20,204 bases of DNA. It comes from Bacillota bacterium. Lineage in GTDB: Bacteria > Bacillota > Clostridia > Christensenellales > UMGS416. The notes beneath the pieces were generated by a model. It was not told the DNA's origin and did not search any database. It worked only from the letters and a program-made list of their open reading frames with translations. Location of the stretch: NCBI GenBank assembly GCA_023410875.1, contig JAEYPH010000025.1, positions 1 to 20,204 of the forward strand, given 5' to 3'. Shown here one piece after another: positions 1 to 6,571 of the stretch (positions are counted from its first letter, which is position 1; every line of letters begins with the position of its first letter). The translations under genes were made by a program, and so were the position numbers.

Positions 1-14
1 CCGCCGCGGGTAAA

Positions 15-1139
15 CTATGGCCTATACTGTGCCTTCACAGGATCACCGGTCTGGAAACCCATGTCCTTCAAGGCCGCGTCCACCTGGGCGGGCGCCTCAC
101 CGCTCCAGCCGTAGGAGCCGAAGGCAAGGCCGTCGCGGTTCCTAAAGCCCAGACCCTTCATGTAACACAGCAGCGCCGCCACCTGGGGCATCATGCCGCG
201 GTTGAGCGTGGCGGAGCCGACATAGACCGTCTGGGCCTCCATGGCCGCGGCCACTACCTGGGAAATGTGGCTCTTGCGCAGGCTGAAGACGGAGACCTGC
301 TTGCCCTGTGCACGCAAGTCCTCGGCCAGCCTCTCGGCCATGGCCTCGGTGGAGTGCCACATCGTGTCAAAGGCGATCACCGCGAGCTCCGGATTGGTCC
401 GGTAGTTGGCCCAGTTGTCATAGCGGCTCACGATGCCCGCGATGCCTTCCCTCTCCCGCCAGATCGTGCCGTGCATCGGCGCGATGATCTCCACATCCAG
501 CTTGGCTGCCTCGGCCAACGTGGTCTTCACCGGCTGGTTCAGAGGCATGATGATGTTGGCGTAGTAGTCGCGGGAGCGGTCGAAAATGCAGTCATAGCCG
601 ACCGCATCGGCAAAACGCTCCTCGGTGGCGATGTGCTGGCCGAAGCCGTCGTTGGAGAACAGCAGCTTCAGTTGCGGCAAATAGCTCATCATGCTGTCCG
701 GCCAGTGCACCATGGGCGTCAGCAGGAAGTGCAGCGTGTACTTGCCCAGCGACAGCGTGTCGCCGGTCTTGACCACGTGCAGATCCCAGCCATCAGCGCC
801 AAAATAGGATGTCAGCGTTTTCTTGGCGTTGGGTGAGCAATACACGGGAGCCTTGGGGCAGCGCGCCACCACTTCCGCCAGAGAACCGGCATGGTCCGGC
901 TCTCCATGGTTGCACACGATCACGTCGATCTTGGCGGGATCGACGATCTCGGCAATGTTGGCGAAGAGCTGGTCCGAGAAACCGTGGCGGACGCTGTCCA
1001 GCAGCGTGATCTTCTCATCCACGATCAGGTAGGCGTTGTAGGTCGTTCCGATGGGCGTCTTATAGCCGTGGAAATCGCGCACACCGGGGTCTATCGCGCC
1101 TACCCAGTAGACGTTCGGGGCAATTTGTACGGCGGGCAT
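15..1139 (-). CDS. fprA: Class A flavodiiron protein (FprA family), oxygen/NO reductase
   Basis: This 374-residue cytoplasmic flavodiiron protein should reduce O2 to water and/or NO to N2O, protecting an anaerobe from oxidative or nitrosative stress. The N-terminal metallo-beta-lactamase-like half carries the diiron ligands H78-x-E80-x-D82-H83, H145, D164 and H223. The C-terminal half, from about residue 250, is a flavodoxin domain with the FMN loop DTMWHSTEAMA. The ATG at 1139 is chosen because GGAGGA lies just upstream. The frame stays open for 45 more codons, but those overlap the rubredoxin gene and look nothing like the family. The start is one base from the rubredoxin stop, so the two are translationally linked. 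Rubredoxin is the known electron donor of class A enzymes. Whether O2 or NO is the main substrate cannot be read from sequence. Confidence 0.95.
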   Translation of the reverse strand: MPAVQIAPNVYWVGAIDPGVRDFHGYKTPIGTTYNAYLIVDEKITLLDSVRHGFSDQLFANIAEIVDPAKIDVIVCNHGEPDHAGSLAEVVARCPKAPVYCSPNAKKTLTSYFGADGWDLHVVKTGDTLSLGKYTLHFLLTPMVHWPDSMMSYLPQLKLLFSNDGFGQHIATEERFADAVGYDCIFDRSRDYYANIIMPLNQPVKTTLAEAAKLDVEIIAPMHGTIWREREGIAGIVSRYDNWANYRTNPELAVIAFDTMWHSTEAMAERLAEDLRAQGKQVSVFSLRKSHISQVVAAAMEAQTVYVGSATLNRGMMPQVAALLCYMKGLGFRNRDGLAFGSYGWSGEAPAQVDAALKDMGFQTGDPVKAQYRP

Positions 1140-1140
1140 A

Positions 1141-1299
1141 TCAGTCCTCCGAGAAGGAATCCTTGCCGGCGCCGCACAGCGGGCAAACCCAGTCCTCGGG
1201 GATGGCTTCAAAAGCGGTGCCAGGCGCGATGCCGTTGTCGGGGTCGCCGTTGGCGGGGTCATAGGTATAGCCACAGATCGTGCATGTCCAAGTTTTCAT
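1141..1299 (-). CDS. Rubredoxin
   Basis: This 52-residue one-iron electron carrier has the two Cys knuckles C6-T-I-C9-G and C39-P-L-C42-G, plus the usual W37 and the aromatic and proline residues between them (YDPANGDPDNGIAPGTAFE). The length is typical of a single-domain rubredoxin. AGGAGG at 1308-1313 sits 8 nt upstream of the ATG. Directly upstream of fprA on the same strand, it is most likely the electron donor to that flavodiiron protein, fed by an NAD(P)H:rubredoxin reductase encoded elsewhere. It lies 44 nt downstream of rmuC, so co-transcription is possible; no separate promoter is evident in that gap. Confidence 0.97.
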   Translation of the reverse strand: MKTWTCTICGYTYDPANGDPDNGIAPGTAFEAIPEDWVCPLCGAGKDSFSED

Positions 1300-1307
1300 C
1301 GGGGATT

Positions 1308-1313
1308 CCTCCT
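1308..1313 (-). promoter_or_regulatory. Ribosome-binding site of the rubredoxin gene
   Basis: On the minus strand this reads AGGAGG, a full consensus Shine-Dalgarno, 8 nt before the rubredoxin ATG. It fixes the start of this very short gene. Confidence 0.85.
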
Positions 1314-1343
1314 GTTGTATCAATTCCCGCAATCGGGTTGGGG

Positions 1344-2768
1344 TCAATCGTCCCGGCTGAGGCCCTTTACGGGCAGCAGCTTCTCGGCTTCCACCGGGGG
1401 CAGCTCCTCCACCCTGTCCAGACGCTTCTGTATCTGGTTGGTGTAGTTGCTGGCGTCGCGCACGGTGTTGCTGGCGCGGTCCAGGTGCTTCTGCACGGCC
1501 TCCAGCGAATCGGCAAAGCGGCTGAACTGGCGCTTGACCGCTCCCAGCAGCTCCCATACCTCGCCGCTGCGCTTCTGTATGGCCAGCGTGCGGAAGCCCA
1601 TGCGCAGGCTGTTGAGCAGCGCCGCCAGCGTCGTGGGTCCGGCCACGGTCACGCGGAACTCCCGCTGCAGCCGCTCGCACAGGCCGGGGCGGCGCAGCAC
1701 TTCGGCAAACAGGCTCTCCACCGGCAGGAACAGGATCGCGAAATCCGTGGTGTCCGGCGGGGAGATATACTTGTCGCGGATGTCGCGGGCCTGCTGCAGG
1801 ATGCGGGTCTCCAGCGCGCGGCTGGCGGCGGCCAGGGCTTCGGGGTTGCTGGCCTCCACGGCTTCTTCCAGGCGCTGGTAGTCCTCCATGGGGAATTTGC
1901 TGTCTATGGGCATCCACACAGGGTGGGTGCTGTCACCGGGGCCGGGCAGCTTCACGGCGTATTCCACGAACTCGTCGCTGCGGGGCTTCACCTTGATGTT
2001 GGCCTGATACTGGTCGATGGTCAGCGTCTGCTCCAGCAGCGCGCCCAGCTGCACCTCGCCCCAGGTTCCGCGGGTCTTCACGTTGCGGAAGATATTCTTG
2101 ATGTCTCCCATATCCTTGGACAGCGAACGCATCTCGCCCAGGTTTTTATAGACCTGCTCCAGCTGCTCACTGACCAGGCGGAAGGAGCTGCCCAGGCGCT
2201 CTTCCAGCGTCTTTTGCAACTTGTCGTCCACAACCAGGCGCATCTCCTCGAGCTTGCGCTCGTTGCTGATCTGCATCTGGGTCACCTTTTCCTCGGTGGT
2301 CAGGCGCACGTGCTCCAGCTTGCCCTCCACGCCGGTGCGCATGGTGTCCAGCTTCTCCTCCACGGTGCCGCGCACGCGCTCCAGCGCCTGGTCGTTGCGC
2401 ACGCCCATGTCCTCCACGCGCTTCTGCACGCCCTCCAGCTGCTGCTTCTGGCTGTCGGTGAAATCGTTGAACGTGGCCATCAGCGCCACGCGGAAGGTGT
2501 CGGTGCGTTGGGCCAGCTCGTCGCGGTTGTCCTTATTATGGCGCTCACTGGCGGCGCGGATGCGCTCTGATTCCTCGCGCAGGTTGCGCTCCAGGCGGGC
2601 GTTTTCGTCGCGCACGGCCTTGAACTCCCGCAGCAGGATTTCCTCGGTGGCGGTGCTGCGGGCGCGACGCGCGGCCAAACCTGCTAGGATGCAGGCGACC
2701 ACGGCGGCAATCAGCGCCAGCGCGCCAACGGCGATCAATATAATAAGTAAGAGAGGCGAACTCTGCAT
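1344..2768 (-). CDS. rmuC: DNA recombination protein RmuC
   Basis: This 474-residue protein is almost the same length as E. coli RmuC (475). A hydrophobic N-terminal helix (about residues 5-30, PLLLIILIAVGALALIAAVV) anchors it to the membrane. A long charged coiled coil follows (about 45-230, many EE/RR heptads). The C-terminal RmuC domain includes VKLPG, the MPIDSKFPMEDYQRL stretch and AILFLPVESLFAEVL, all characteristic of the family's PD-(D/E)XK-like fold. RmuC limits DNA rearrangements at inverted repeats in E. coli; the exact biochemistry is not settled. The ATG at 2768 has AGGAGA at proper spacing. A longer in-frame start at 2852 adds 28 residues, has no ribosome site and would bury the membrane helix. 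It stands next to rubredoxin-fprA with no obvious functional link. Confidence 0.93.
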   Translation of the reverse strand: MQSSPLLLIILIAVGALALIAAVVACILAGLAARRARSTATEEILLREFKAVRDENARLERNLREESERIRAASERHNKDNRDELAQRTDTFRVALMATFNDFTDSQKQQLEGVQKRVEDMGVRNDQALERVRGTVEEKLDTMRTGVEGKLEHVRLTTEEKVTQMQISNERKLEEMRLVVDDKLQKTLEERLGSSFRLVSEQLEQVYKNLGEMRSLSKDMGDIKNIFRNVKTRGTWGEVQLGALLEQTLTIDQYQANIKVKPRSDEFVEYAVKLPGPGDSTHPVWMPIDSKFPMEDYQRLEEAVEASNPEALAAASRALETRILQQARDIRDKYISPPDTTDFAILFLPVESLFAEVLRRPGLCERLQREFRVTVAGPTTLAALLNSLRMGFRTLAIQKRSGEVWELLGAVKRQFSRFADSLEAVQKHLDRASNTVRDASNYTNQIQKRLDRVEELPPVEAEKLLPVKGLSRDD

Positions 2769-3050
2769 CAATTTCTCCTGTATAGGGTTTTCATCCGTAA
2801 AGAAAGGGCATGCTTGTTCTTCAGCACGCCTTATTTTACACCTTTTACGCAATATATGGTAGGCTGTATTTCAAAAAATCTAGTTTGGATACAAAACCAT
2901 CTTGAAAAAAGTTATGAGTTGAGTGGCATGATGCCGACCGCTGATTTACTCGGCGGGAGGAAATATGAAAATATATAGAAGCGCTCAGCAGAACTCGCCC
3001 GCAGGCGTATACCGTTCCTGAGAACACGTAATGAATCCCAAAAGCGAAAC

Positions 3051-3080
3051 ATCGCCTGACGACGATTATCGTCAGGCGAT
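3051..3080. repeat. Perfect 12-bp inverted repeat with 6-nt loop
   Basis: The arms 3051-3062 (ATCGCCTGACGA) and 3069-3080 are exact reverse complements around the loop CGATTA. Neither strand has a U-tract right after the stem, although the minus-strand flank (TGTTTCGCTTTT) is mildly T-rich. It could be part of the transcript end of the repeat-protein operon, a protein-binding site or a small repeat element. One copy only was seen in this window. Confidence 0.6.
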
Positions 3081-3108
3081 AAAGTGAAACCAATACAAGT
3101 CGTCTGAA

Positions 3109-3136
3109 TCGCCGAGGCGCAAAGCGCCGCTGGCGA
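3109..3136 (-). terminator. Possible terminator hairpin after the 332-residue repeat protein
   Basis: The sequence folds as TCGCC/GGCGA outer arms and GGCGC/GCGCC inner arms around AAA, beginning 7 nt past the stop codon at 3143. No U-tract follows on the minus strand (TTCAGACGAC), so it is not a standard intrinsic terminator. The placement argues for a transcript-end role, perhaps together with the hairpin at 3051-3080. Confidence 0.4.
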
Positions 3137-3142
3137 AAGGCG

Positions 3143-4141
3143 TTAGCCTAAAACCTTGCCGATGTTCTTGCCGTGCACGCGGCCAAGGATGCGGCCGTGC
3201 ACGGTGCCGGTGAAGTCTCCCAGGATGTCGCCGGTCACGTCGCCGCCCACTTCGCCGGTCAGGTTGCCGCGCACGGTGCCGCCCAGATTGCTGTCGATGC
3301 GGCCATCCATGTTGCCCAGCACGTCGCCCAGCAGGTTGCCGCTGCGGTTGAACATGTCGAAAGGCGAACGCTTGATGTGCCCTGTGGCCGTGACGGCGCC
3401 TACGTCGCCGGTTATGTTGCCAGATACCGTGCCGCTCAGCGCCCGCCCGATACCGCCCTTGATGTTGCCGGCCACCTTGCCGGACATGTCACCGCCCACG
3501 CCGCCGTCCACATTGCCGGAGATGCTTCCGCCGATGCTGCCGCCCACGCCTTCGCGGATGTTGCCGGCCACATGGCCGGTCACGTCGCCGCGCACGCCGC
3601 GTACGTTGCCCGCCACGTTGCCGGTCAGGGAACCGCCGATGATGCCGGAGATGTTTCCGGCCACGGAACCGGTCACCGAGCCGCGTATATCATTGCCCAC
3701 ATTGCCGGCGATGTGACCGGACAGGTCACCGCCAATACTGCCGTGAACGTTGCCCATGATCTTGCCCTTCAAATCACCATCGACATTCCCCTGCACATTG
3801 CCCATAACCTTGCCGTCCAGAGGACCGCGGATGTGCCCGTGGACATTGCCCAACACCTTGCCGCGGACGGCGCCGATGTCGCCGCGGATGTCGCCGTGGA
3901 TCGTGCCGTTCATTTCTCCACAGCCGGCCCGGGCAGCGCCGCCGCAGGTGGCACAGGCGCAGTTTTCGTCGCAATCGTCCTCTTCGTCGCTGTCGTCATC
4001 GTCATCGTCATCATCTTCATCATCGCGCGAAGCGCGGGACCCGTTTCCGTTTTCCAGCCGGTTCAGCAGTGCCGAGGCCTCCTCCGGGGAGAGCTCTCCT
4101 CTTTGCACCCTTAAGAGAATATCCTTCAATTCCTCGCTCAT
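3143..4141 (-). CDS. Glycine-rich tetrapeptide-repeat protein with SHOCT-like N-terminus (332 aa)
   Basis: I do not recognise a named gene. Residues 1-30 (MSEELKDILLRVQRGELSPE...) form a SHOCT-like two-helix motif. Residues 39-60 are almost all Asp/Glu. A Cys cluster follows (C57, C61, C63, C66, C74), a possible metal site. From about 78 to 332 the chain is a run of four-residue units G-x-[VIL]-x, such as GNVH, GHIR, GNVQ and GDLK. The run is disturbed near 250-270 (IKRSPFDMFNRSGN). Regular Gly and aliphatic spacing suggests an elongated beta-helix or roll like bactofilin or DUF4097 proteins; this is inference. No signal peptide or membrane helix is visible. The ATG at 4141 has GGAGGG upstream and lies 9 nt after the paralogous gene's stop. 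Confidence 0.85.
   Translation of the reverse strand: MSEELKDILLRVQRGELSPEEASALLNRLENGNGSRASRDDEDDDDDDDDSDEEDDCDENCACATCGGAARAGCGEMNGTIHGDIRGDIGAVRGKVLGNVHGHIRGPLDGKVMGNVQGNVDGDLKGKIMGNVHGSIGGDLSGHIAGNVGNDIRGSVTGSVAGNISGIIGGSLTGNVAGNVRGVRGDVTGHVAGNIREGVGGSIGGSISGNVDGGVGGDMSGKVAGNIKGGIGRALSGTVSGNITGDVGAVTATGHIKRSPFDMFNRSGNLLGDVLGNMDGRIDSNLGGTVRGNLTGEVGGDVTGDILGDFTGTVHGRILGRVHGKNIGKVLG
3156..3914. repeat. 12-bp-period coding repeat (tetrapeptide units, first array)
   Basis: The DNA repeats with a 12-base period, read on the plus strand as variants of ttgcc-g-nnn-nng, because the minus strand encodes back-to-back G-x-[VIL]-x units. Individual units are diverged, so this is an old, selected repeat and not a recent slippage product. 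It makes long antisense open frames on the plus strand, which are artefacts. Confidence 0.8.
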
Positions 4142-4150
4142 CTTGCCCTC

Positions 4151-4837
4151 CTACGCGCGGTTGCCGCGGATTGCGCCGCGCACCTTGCCCATGATGGGGC
4201 CGCGCACCACGCCGTATACATCTCCGTTGACGGTGCCGACCAGCGGCCCGTTGATGTCGCCCTTGACGTCGCCACCCACGGTGCCGGTCATCGGGCCCTC
4301 GATGTCGCCATTCACATTGCCCTGCACGCTGCCCACCAGCGCGCCCTTGATGCTGCCCTCGACGTTGCCATGCACCTGGCCCACCATGGAGCCGTGGATC
4401 GTGCCCTGCACGTTGCCCTTGACGGTGCCGGCCAGATTGCCCAGGATGTCCGACTGAACGTTGCCTTCCACGATGCCGATCAGGTTACCCTTGATGCGCC
4501 CGCGAACGTTGCCGTTGACACGGCCCCGCAGGTCGCCGTTTACGTCGCCCTCGATGTCGCCGTTGATCGTCGTGGAAGCTTCCTTGATGTCGTGCTTGGC
4601 CCGGTCAAAGGCCACTTCCAGCGCGTCGCCCAGCTTGCTGAAGGCTGTGCCCATGGCGTCCCAAAAATCGCCGTTGTTGTAGTTGGCCCGCTGGCTCTGT
4701 CCGCTTTGGCCGCGGCGCTCCTCAGCGCGCTCCTTGGGGGGCTCAAAACCCAACTCCCCGAGCTTGGCCTCGCCTTCTTCCGGCGTCAGCTCGCCTTCCT
4801 TTATTTTTCGGAGAATCTCCATTACCTGCTCATCCAT
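4151..4837 (-). CDS. Glycine-rich tetrapeptide-repeat protein with SHOCT-like N-terminus (228 aa)
   Basis: This is a paralogue of the downstream 332-residue protein. Residues 1-30 (MDEQVMEILRKIKEGELTPE...) are a SHOCT-like helical pair. Residues 33-50 are a charged, Gln/Ser-rich linker. Residues 55-88 look like an amphipathic helix (FWDAMGTAFSKLGDALEVAF). From about 91 to 226 there are some 34 tetrapeptides G-x-[VIL]-x without a break (GDVN, GDLR, GRVN, GNVR). No acidic run or Cys cluster is present, unlike the paralogue. The ATG at 4837 is preferred because GGGAGG lies 8 nt upstream; an in-frame ATG at 4870 would overlap the DUF2089 gene and lacks such a site. The biochemical role is unknown. 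A self-assembling, beta-helical scaffold or surface protein is plausible from the repeat. Confidence 0.85.
   Translation of the reverse strand: MDEQVMEILRKIKEGELTPEEGEAKLGELGFEPPKERAEERRGQSGQSQRANYNNGDFWDAMGTAFSKLGDALEVAFDRAKHDIKEASTTINGDIEGDVNGDLRGRVNGNVRGRIKGNLIGIVEGNVQSDILGNLAGTVKGNVQGTIHGSMVGQVHGNVEGSIKGALVGSVQGNVNGDIEGPMTGTVGGDVKGDINGPLVGTVNGDVYGVVRGPIMGKVRGAIRGNRA
4157..4566. repeat. 12-bp-period coding repeat (tetrapeptide units, second array)
   Basis: This is the same 12-base periodicity as in the neighbouring gene, here in the 228-residue paralogue. The units keep the Gly codon and the aliphatic codon while the other two positions vary, as expected for selection on protein structure. 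Confidence 0.8.
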
Positions 4838-4854
4838 AATCTCGCCTCCCGAGC

Positions 4855-5229
4855 CTATTTCTTCTGCCATTTGCCGATGGCGCCGGCGGCCTCATCCAGG
4901 GAAATTTCGCCGCGGCTGAGGGCCTCCAGCACGTCGGTCTTGTCGTCCTTCTTGCGGGCGGGGTATCCCATGGCCTCCACAACGTCGTCCAGCCGGGAGC
5001 GAACCGTGGGGTAAGAGATGCCCAGCGCCTTTTCCACTTCCTTGATGTTGCCGCGGCAGCTCAGAAACACTTCCACGAAAGCGAGCTGCTCGGGGCTTAA
5101 GGAACTGAGCTTGCCCGTGGTGAACTGGCCTTCCAGCTTGCTGCGGCAGCCGTCGCACTGCAATTGGGTCACCACATAGTTACCGCCGCACACCGGGCAC
5201 TTGGCCGGCACCGGCCATTTTTTTGACAT
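4855..5229 (-). CDS. DUF2089 family protein: zinc ribbon, HTH and SHOCT-like tail
   Basis: This 124-residue putative transcription regulator has an N-terminal zinc ribbon with C11-P-V-C14 and C25-D-G-C28. The central part, LSPEQLAFVEVFLSCRGNIKEVEKALGISYPTVRSRL (about 44-80), reads as a sigma-region-4/LuxR-like helix-turn-helix. The last 25 residues (TDVLEALSRGEISLDEAAGAIGKW) repeat the helical motif found at the N-termini of the two downstream proteins. Two ATGs lie close together. The one at 5229 is chosen because AAGGGG sits 9 nt before it, whereas the ATG at 5238 directly abuts that site. The gene ends 17 nt before the next start. First in its operon, with a palindrome in its leader, it probably controls its own operon; that is inference. 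Confidence 0.88.
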   Translation of the reverse strand: MSKKWPVPAKCPVCGGNYVVTQLQCDGCRSKLEGQFTTGKLSSLSPEQLAFVEVFLSCRGNIKEVEKALGISYPTVRSRLDDVVEAMGYPARKKDDKTDVLEALSRGEISLDEAAGAIGKWQKK

Positions 5230-5254
5230 GTTGCACATCCCCTTGTTTAGTAGA

Positions 5255-5264
5255 ATCAGCTGAT
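5255..5264. promoter_or_regulatory. Palindrome ATCAGCTGAT, possible operator
   Basis: This is a perfect 10-bp palindrome between the -10 box and the ribosome site of the DUF2089 gene. The position suits a repressor site, possibly for DUF2089 itself. Short palindromes occur by chance, so this is tentative. Confidence 0.35.
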
Positions 5265-5270
5265 GATGCC

Positions 5271-5299
5271 ATCATAATACTTCGCATTCATTACGTCAA
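5271..5299 (-). promoter_or_regulatory. Sigma-A type promoter of the DUF2089/tetrapeptide operon
   Basis: On the minus strand, -35 TTGACG (5294-5299) and -10 TATGAT (5271-5276) are separated by exactly 17 nt in an AT-rich stretch, about 40 nt before the first start codon. This is a near-consensus vegetative promoter. Confidence 0.75.
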
Positions 5300-5376
5300 T
5301 GGGTTTTATTAAAATTTTTAATCAGTCTATTAATTATTTTAATTTCATGCTGCTATGAATAACTAATCTTGATGGG

Positions 5377-5883
5377 TCAACGGCAATGCCATGAATCACT
5401 ATGCGGCGCTGCCTCTTTCCAATACTCCAACAACTCCTTAATGTATTCCAAAGTGCTGCCATTGGGATTCACATATTGAACAGGAAACTGAAAGCATGTA
5501 TTTGCGAACTCCTTGCCAAAAACCGTCAGGTCTTTACCCTTAGGGCAATCGTCCACACAGGAAACACAGGGCCTCACATTGTCTTGAACGGCCTTTATGA
5601 ACCTCTCCCCGAATTCGCCGCTGTAATCACCTGTAAAGAAAAAGATCCGCCATTGATCCTTATTCATGATTATGCAGCATAAAAAGTATTCCCCATAGGG
5701 AATTCTCCAGTAACAAGGTCCAAACCACTGCTGCGGCGTCATTTGATTCGCTCTTAAATAGGCCGCGAATCCCAGCGCCGTTTCCCTGAAATTACCGTCC
5801 AGAAGTTCGTTTATTTCATCCTCTATTTGCGGATTGTTTATCTCTTGCCCTTGATTCAAAGTGGCGTTGCTTTTTTCGGACAT
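5377..5883 (-). CDS. Hypothetical Cys-containing protein of AT-rich patch
   Basis: This 168-residue protein belongs to a type often seen as 'hypothetical' in clostridia; I cannot name a function. Features: a polar N-terminus, then FRETALGFAAYLRANQMTPQQW, a central beta-rich part (EYFLCCIIMNKDQWRIFFFTGDY), a Cys cluster C-V-S-C-V-D-D-C-P-K-G (a possible metal or redox site), KEFANTCFQFPVQYVNP, and a C-terminal helix. No signal peptide or membrane span. The ATG at 5883 is chosen for the AAAGGA site about 9 nt upstream. An in-frame ATG at 5931 overlaps the end of the preceding gene but has no ribosome site. Codon use is AT-rich, unlike the flanking GC-rich genes, which suggests acquisition by transfer together with the DUF6886 pseudogene. 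Confidence 0.75.
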   Translation of the reverse strand: MSEKSNATLNQGQEINNPQIEDEINELLDGNFRETALGFAAYLRANQMTPQQWFGPCYWRIPYGEYFLCCIIMNKDQWRIFFFTGDYSGEFGERFIKAVQDNVRPCVSCVDDCPKGKDLTVFGKEFANTCFQFPVQYVNPNGSTLEYIKELLEYWKEAAPHSDSWHCR

Positions 5884-5923
5884 TTTTTTCAATCCTTTCT
5901 GTATATGCTTCTTGTGGTGCTTA

Positions 5924-6438
5924 TTAAACATGTTTAGGCTTTGCGTTTCCCATGCAACACAATGAATAAGTCAAAGATGAATTTTGGACAGCTTCACCCA
6001 ACTCCCATAAATTGCTTAAAATCCTTACTTCAACACTTCTTTTGAATAATTCATCATAGAGATTTTCATACTTCGTTACGGATATGGGTATTTCTGTCTG
6101 TTCGCTGACATAAAATCCGCCACCAGGGTAAAAATTCGTTATGTCAAATTCATAAATATATAGCGTTGTTTCCAACATCCGATGTGCCAGTCATGCTCAA
6201 TCGCAACACAATGACGCGATGAAGAGGAAAAAAACTTTGTAATGTCATCTTGCGTTGTTTTTTCATTTACACGATAACCTATGCGGGGACAATCGCGGGG
6301 GGTTAGAAAGTTAGGGAGGGCTGGTTCGGTTAAGGCCCAGACCAAACCTTTTGACTGATCCAATTCTTTTCTTCTTGTTGGAATACGGGGGATAAACTTG
6401 TCAATATTTGATTCTTCGCTGACGTGAAACAATCTCAT
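5924..6438 (-). pseudogene. DUF6886 family gene, broken by a frameshift
   Basis: Two adjacent frames together make one DUF6886-like protein of about 170 residues. The first part, from the ATG at 6438, begins MRLFHVSEESNIDKFIPRIP and contains GLVWALTEPALPNFLTPRDCPRIGYRV. After EHDWH it falls out of frame near 6179-6190. The second frame begins at 6178 with MLETTLYIYEFDI and continues through GFYVSEQTEIPISV and LFKRSVEVRILSNLWEL to the stop at 5924. Intact relatives read straight through the joint, as I recall the family. The break fits one missing or two extra bases. It is either a true pseudogene or a sequencing error; the rest is well conserved, so the damage is recent. AAAGG lies upstream of the ATG pair at 6436-6441. 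The function of the family is unknown. Confidence 0.75.
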
Positions 6439-6489
6439 CATGTACCCTTTCGAATCACAGTTAAAGTCATCATGTATCGATCAAACCAA

Positions 6490-6498
6490 ATTATAGCA
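6490..6498 (-). promoter_or_regulatory. Extended -10 promoter upstream of the DUF6886 gene
   Basis: On the minus strand this reads TGC followed by TATAAT (6490-6495), an extended -10 element with consensus box, about 50 nt before the start. The -35 at the expected distance is poor (CGTTAC), which extended -10 promoters tolerate. Confidence 0.5.
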
Positions 6499-6571
6499 TA
6501 TAAACCTGCGATGTAACGCACAATCGCATCGCTGCCACCTTCGGGGCGAGGGCTTTCTCATTGACATCGAG

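Larger units (their letters stand above)
2769..3142. other. Intergenic region between rmuC and the tetrapeptide-repeat operon
   Basis: These 374 bases are clearly more AT-rich than the flanking genes. I see no convincing gene. An open frame at 2845-3093 (minus, TTG start) has no ribosome site and no recognisable protein. The segment holds two hairpins (3051-3080 and 3109-3136) and should carry the rmuC promoter on the minus strand. AT-rich hexamers are present there, but no pair has both good sequence and good spacing, so I do not assign one. Confidence 0.6.

Noticed and set aside
891..2570. Long plus-strand open frame opposite rmuC and fprA
   Set aside because: It is antisense to rmuC and rubredoxin/fprA, with low-complexity Leu/Ala/His/Gln composition typical of the shadow of a GC-rich coding strand.
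2845..3093. 82-codon minus-strand frame
   Set aside because: TTG start without ribosome site, no family features, and it spans the hairpin and promoter region.
3150..3910. CRISPR-like periodic repeats
   Set aside because: The period is 12 nt with diverged units and no spacers; it is a coding repeat.
3173..4114. Plus-strand open frames rich in HVA repeats opposite the tetrapeptide gene
   Set aside because: The 12-bp period keeps every frame open. The minus-strand frame has the ribosome site, the SHOCT-like start and the operon context.
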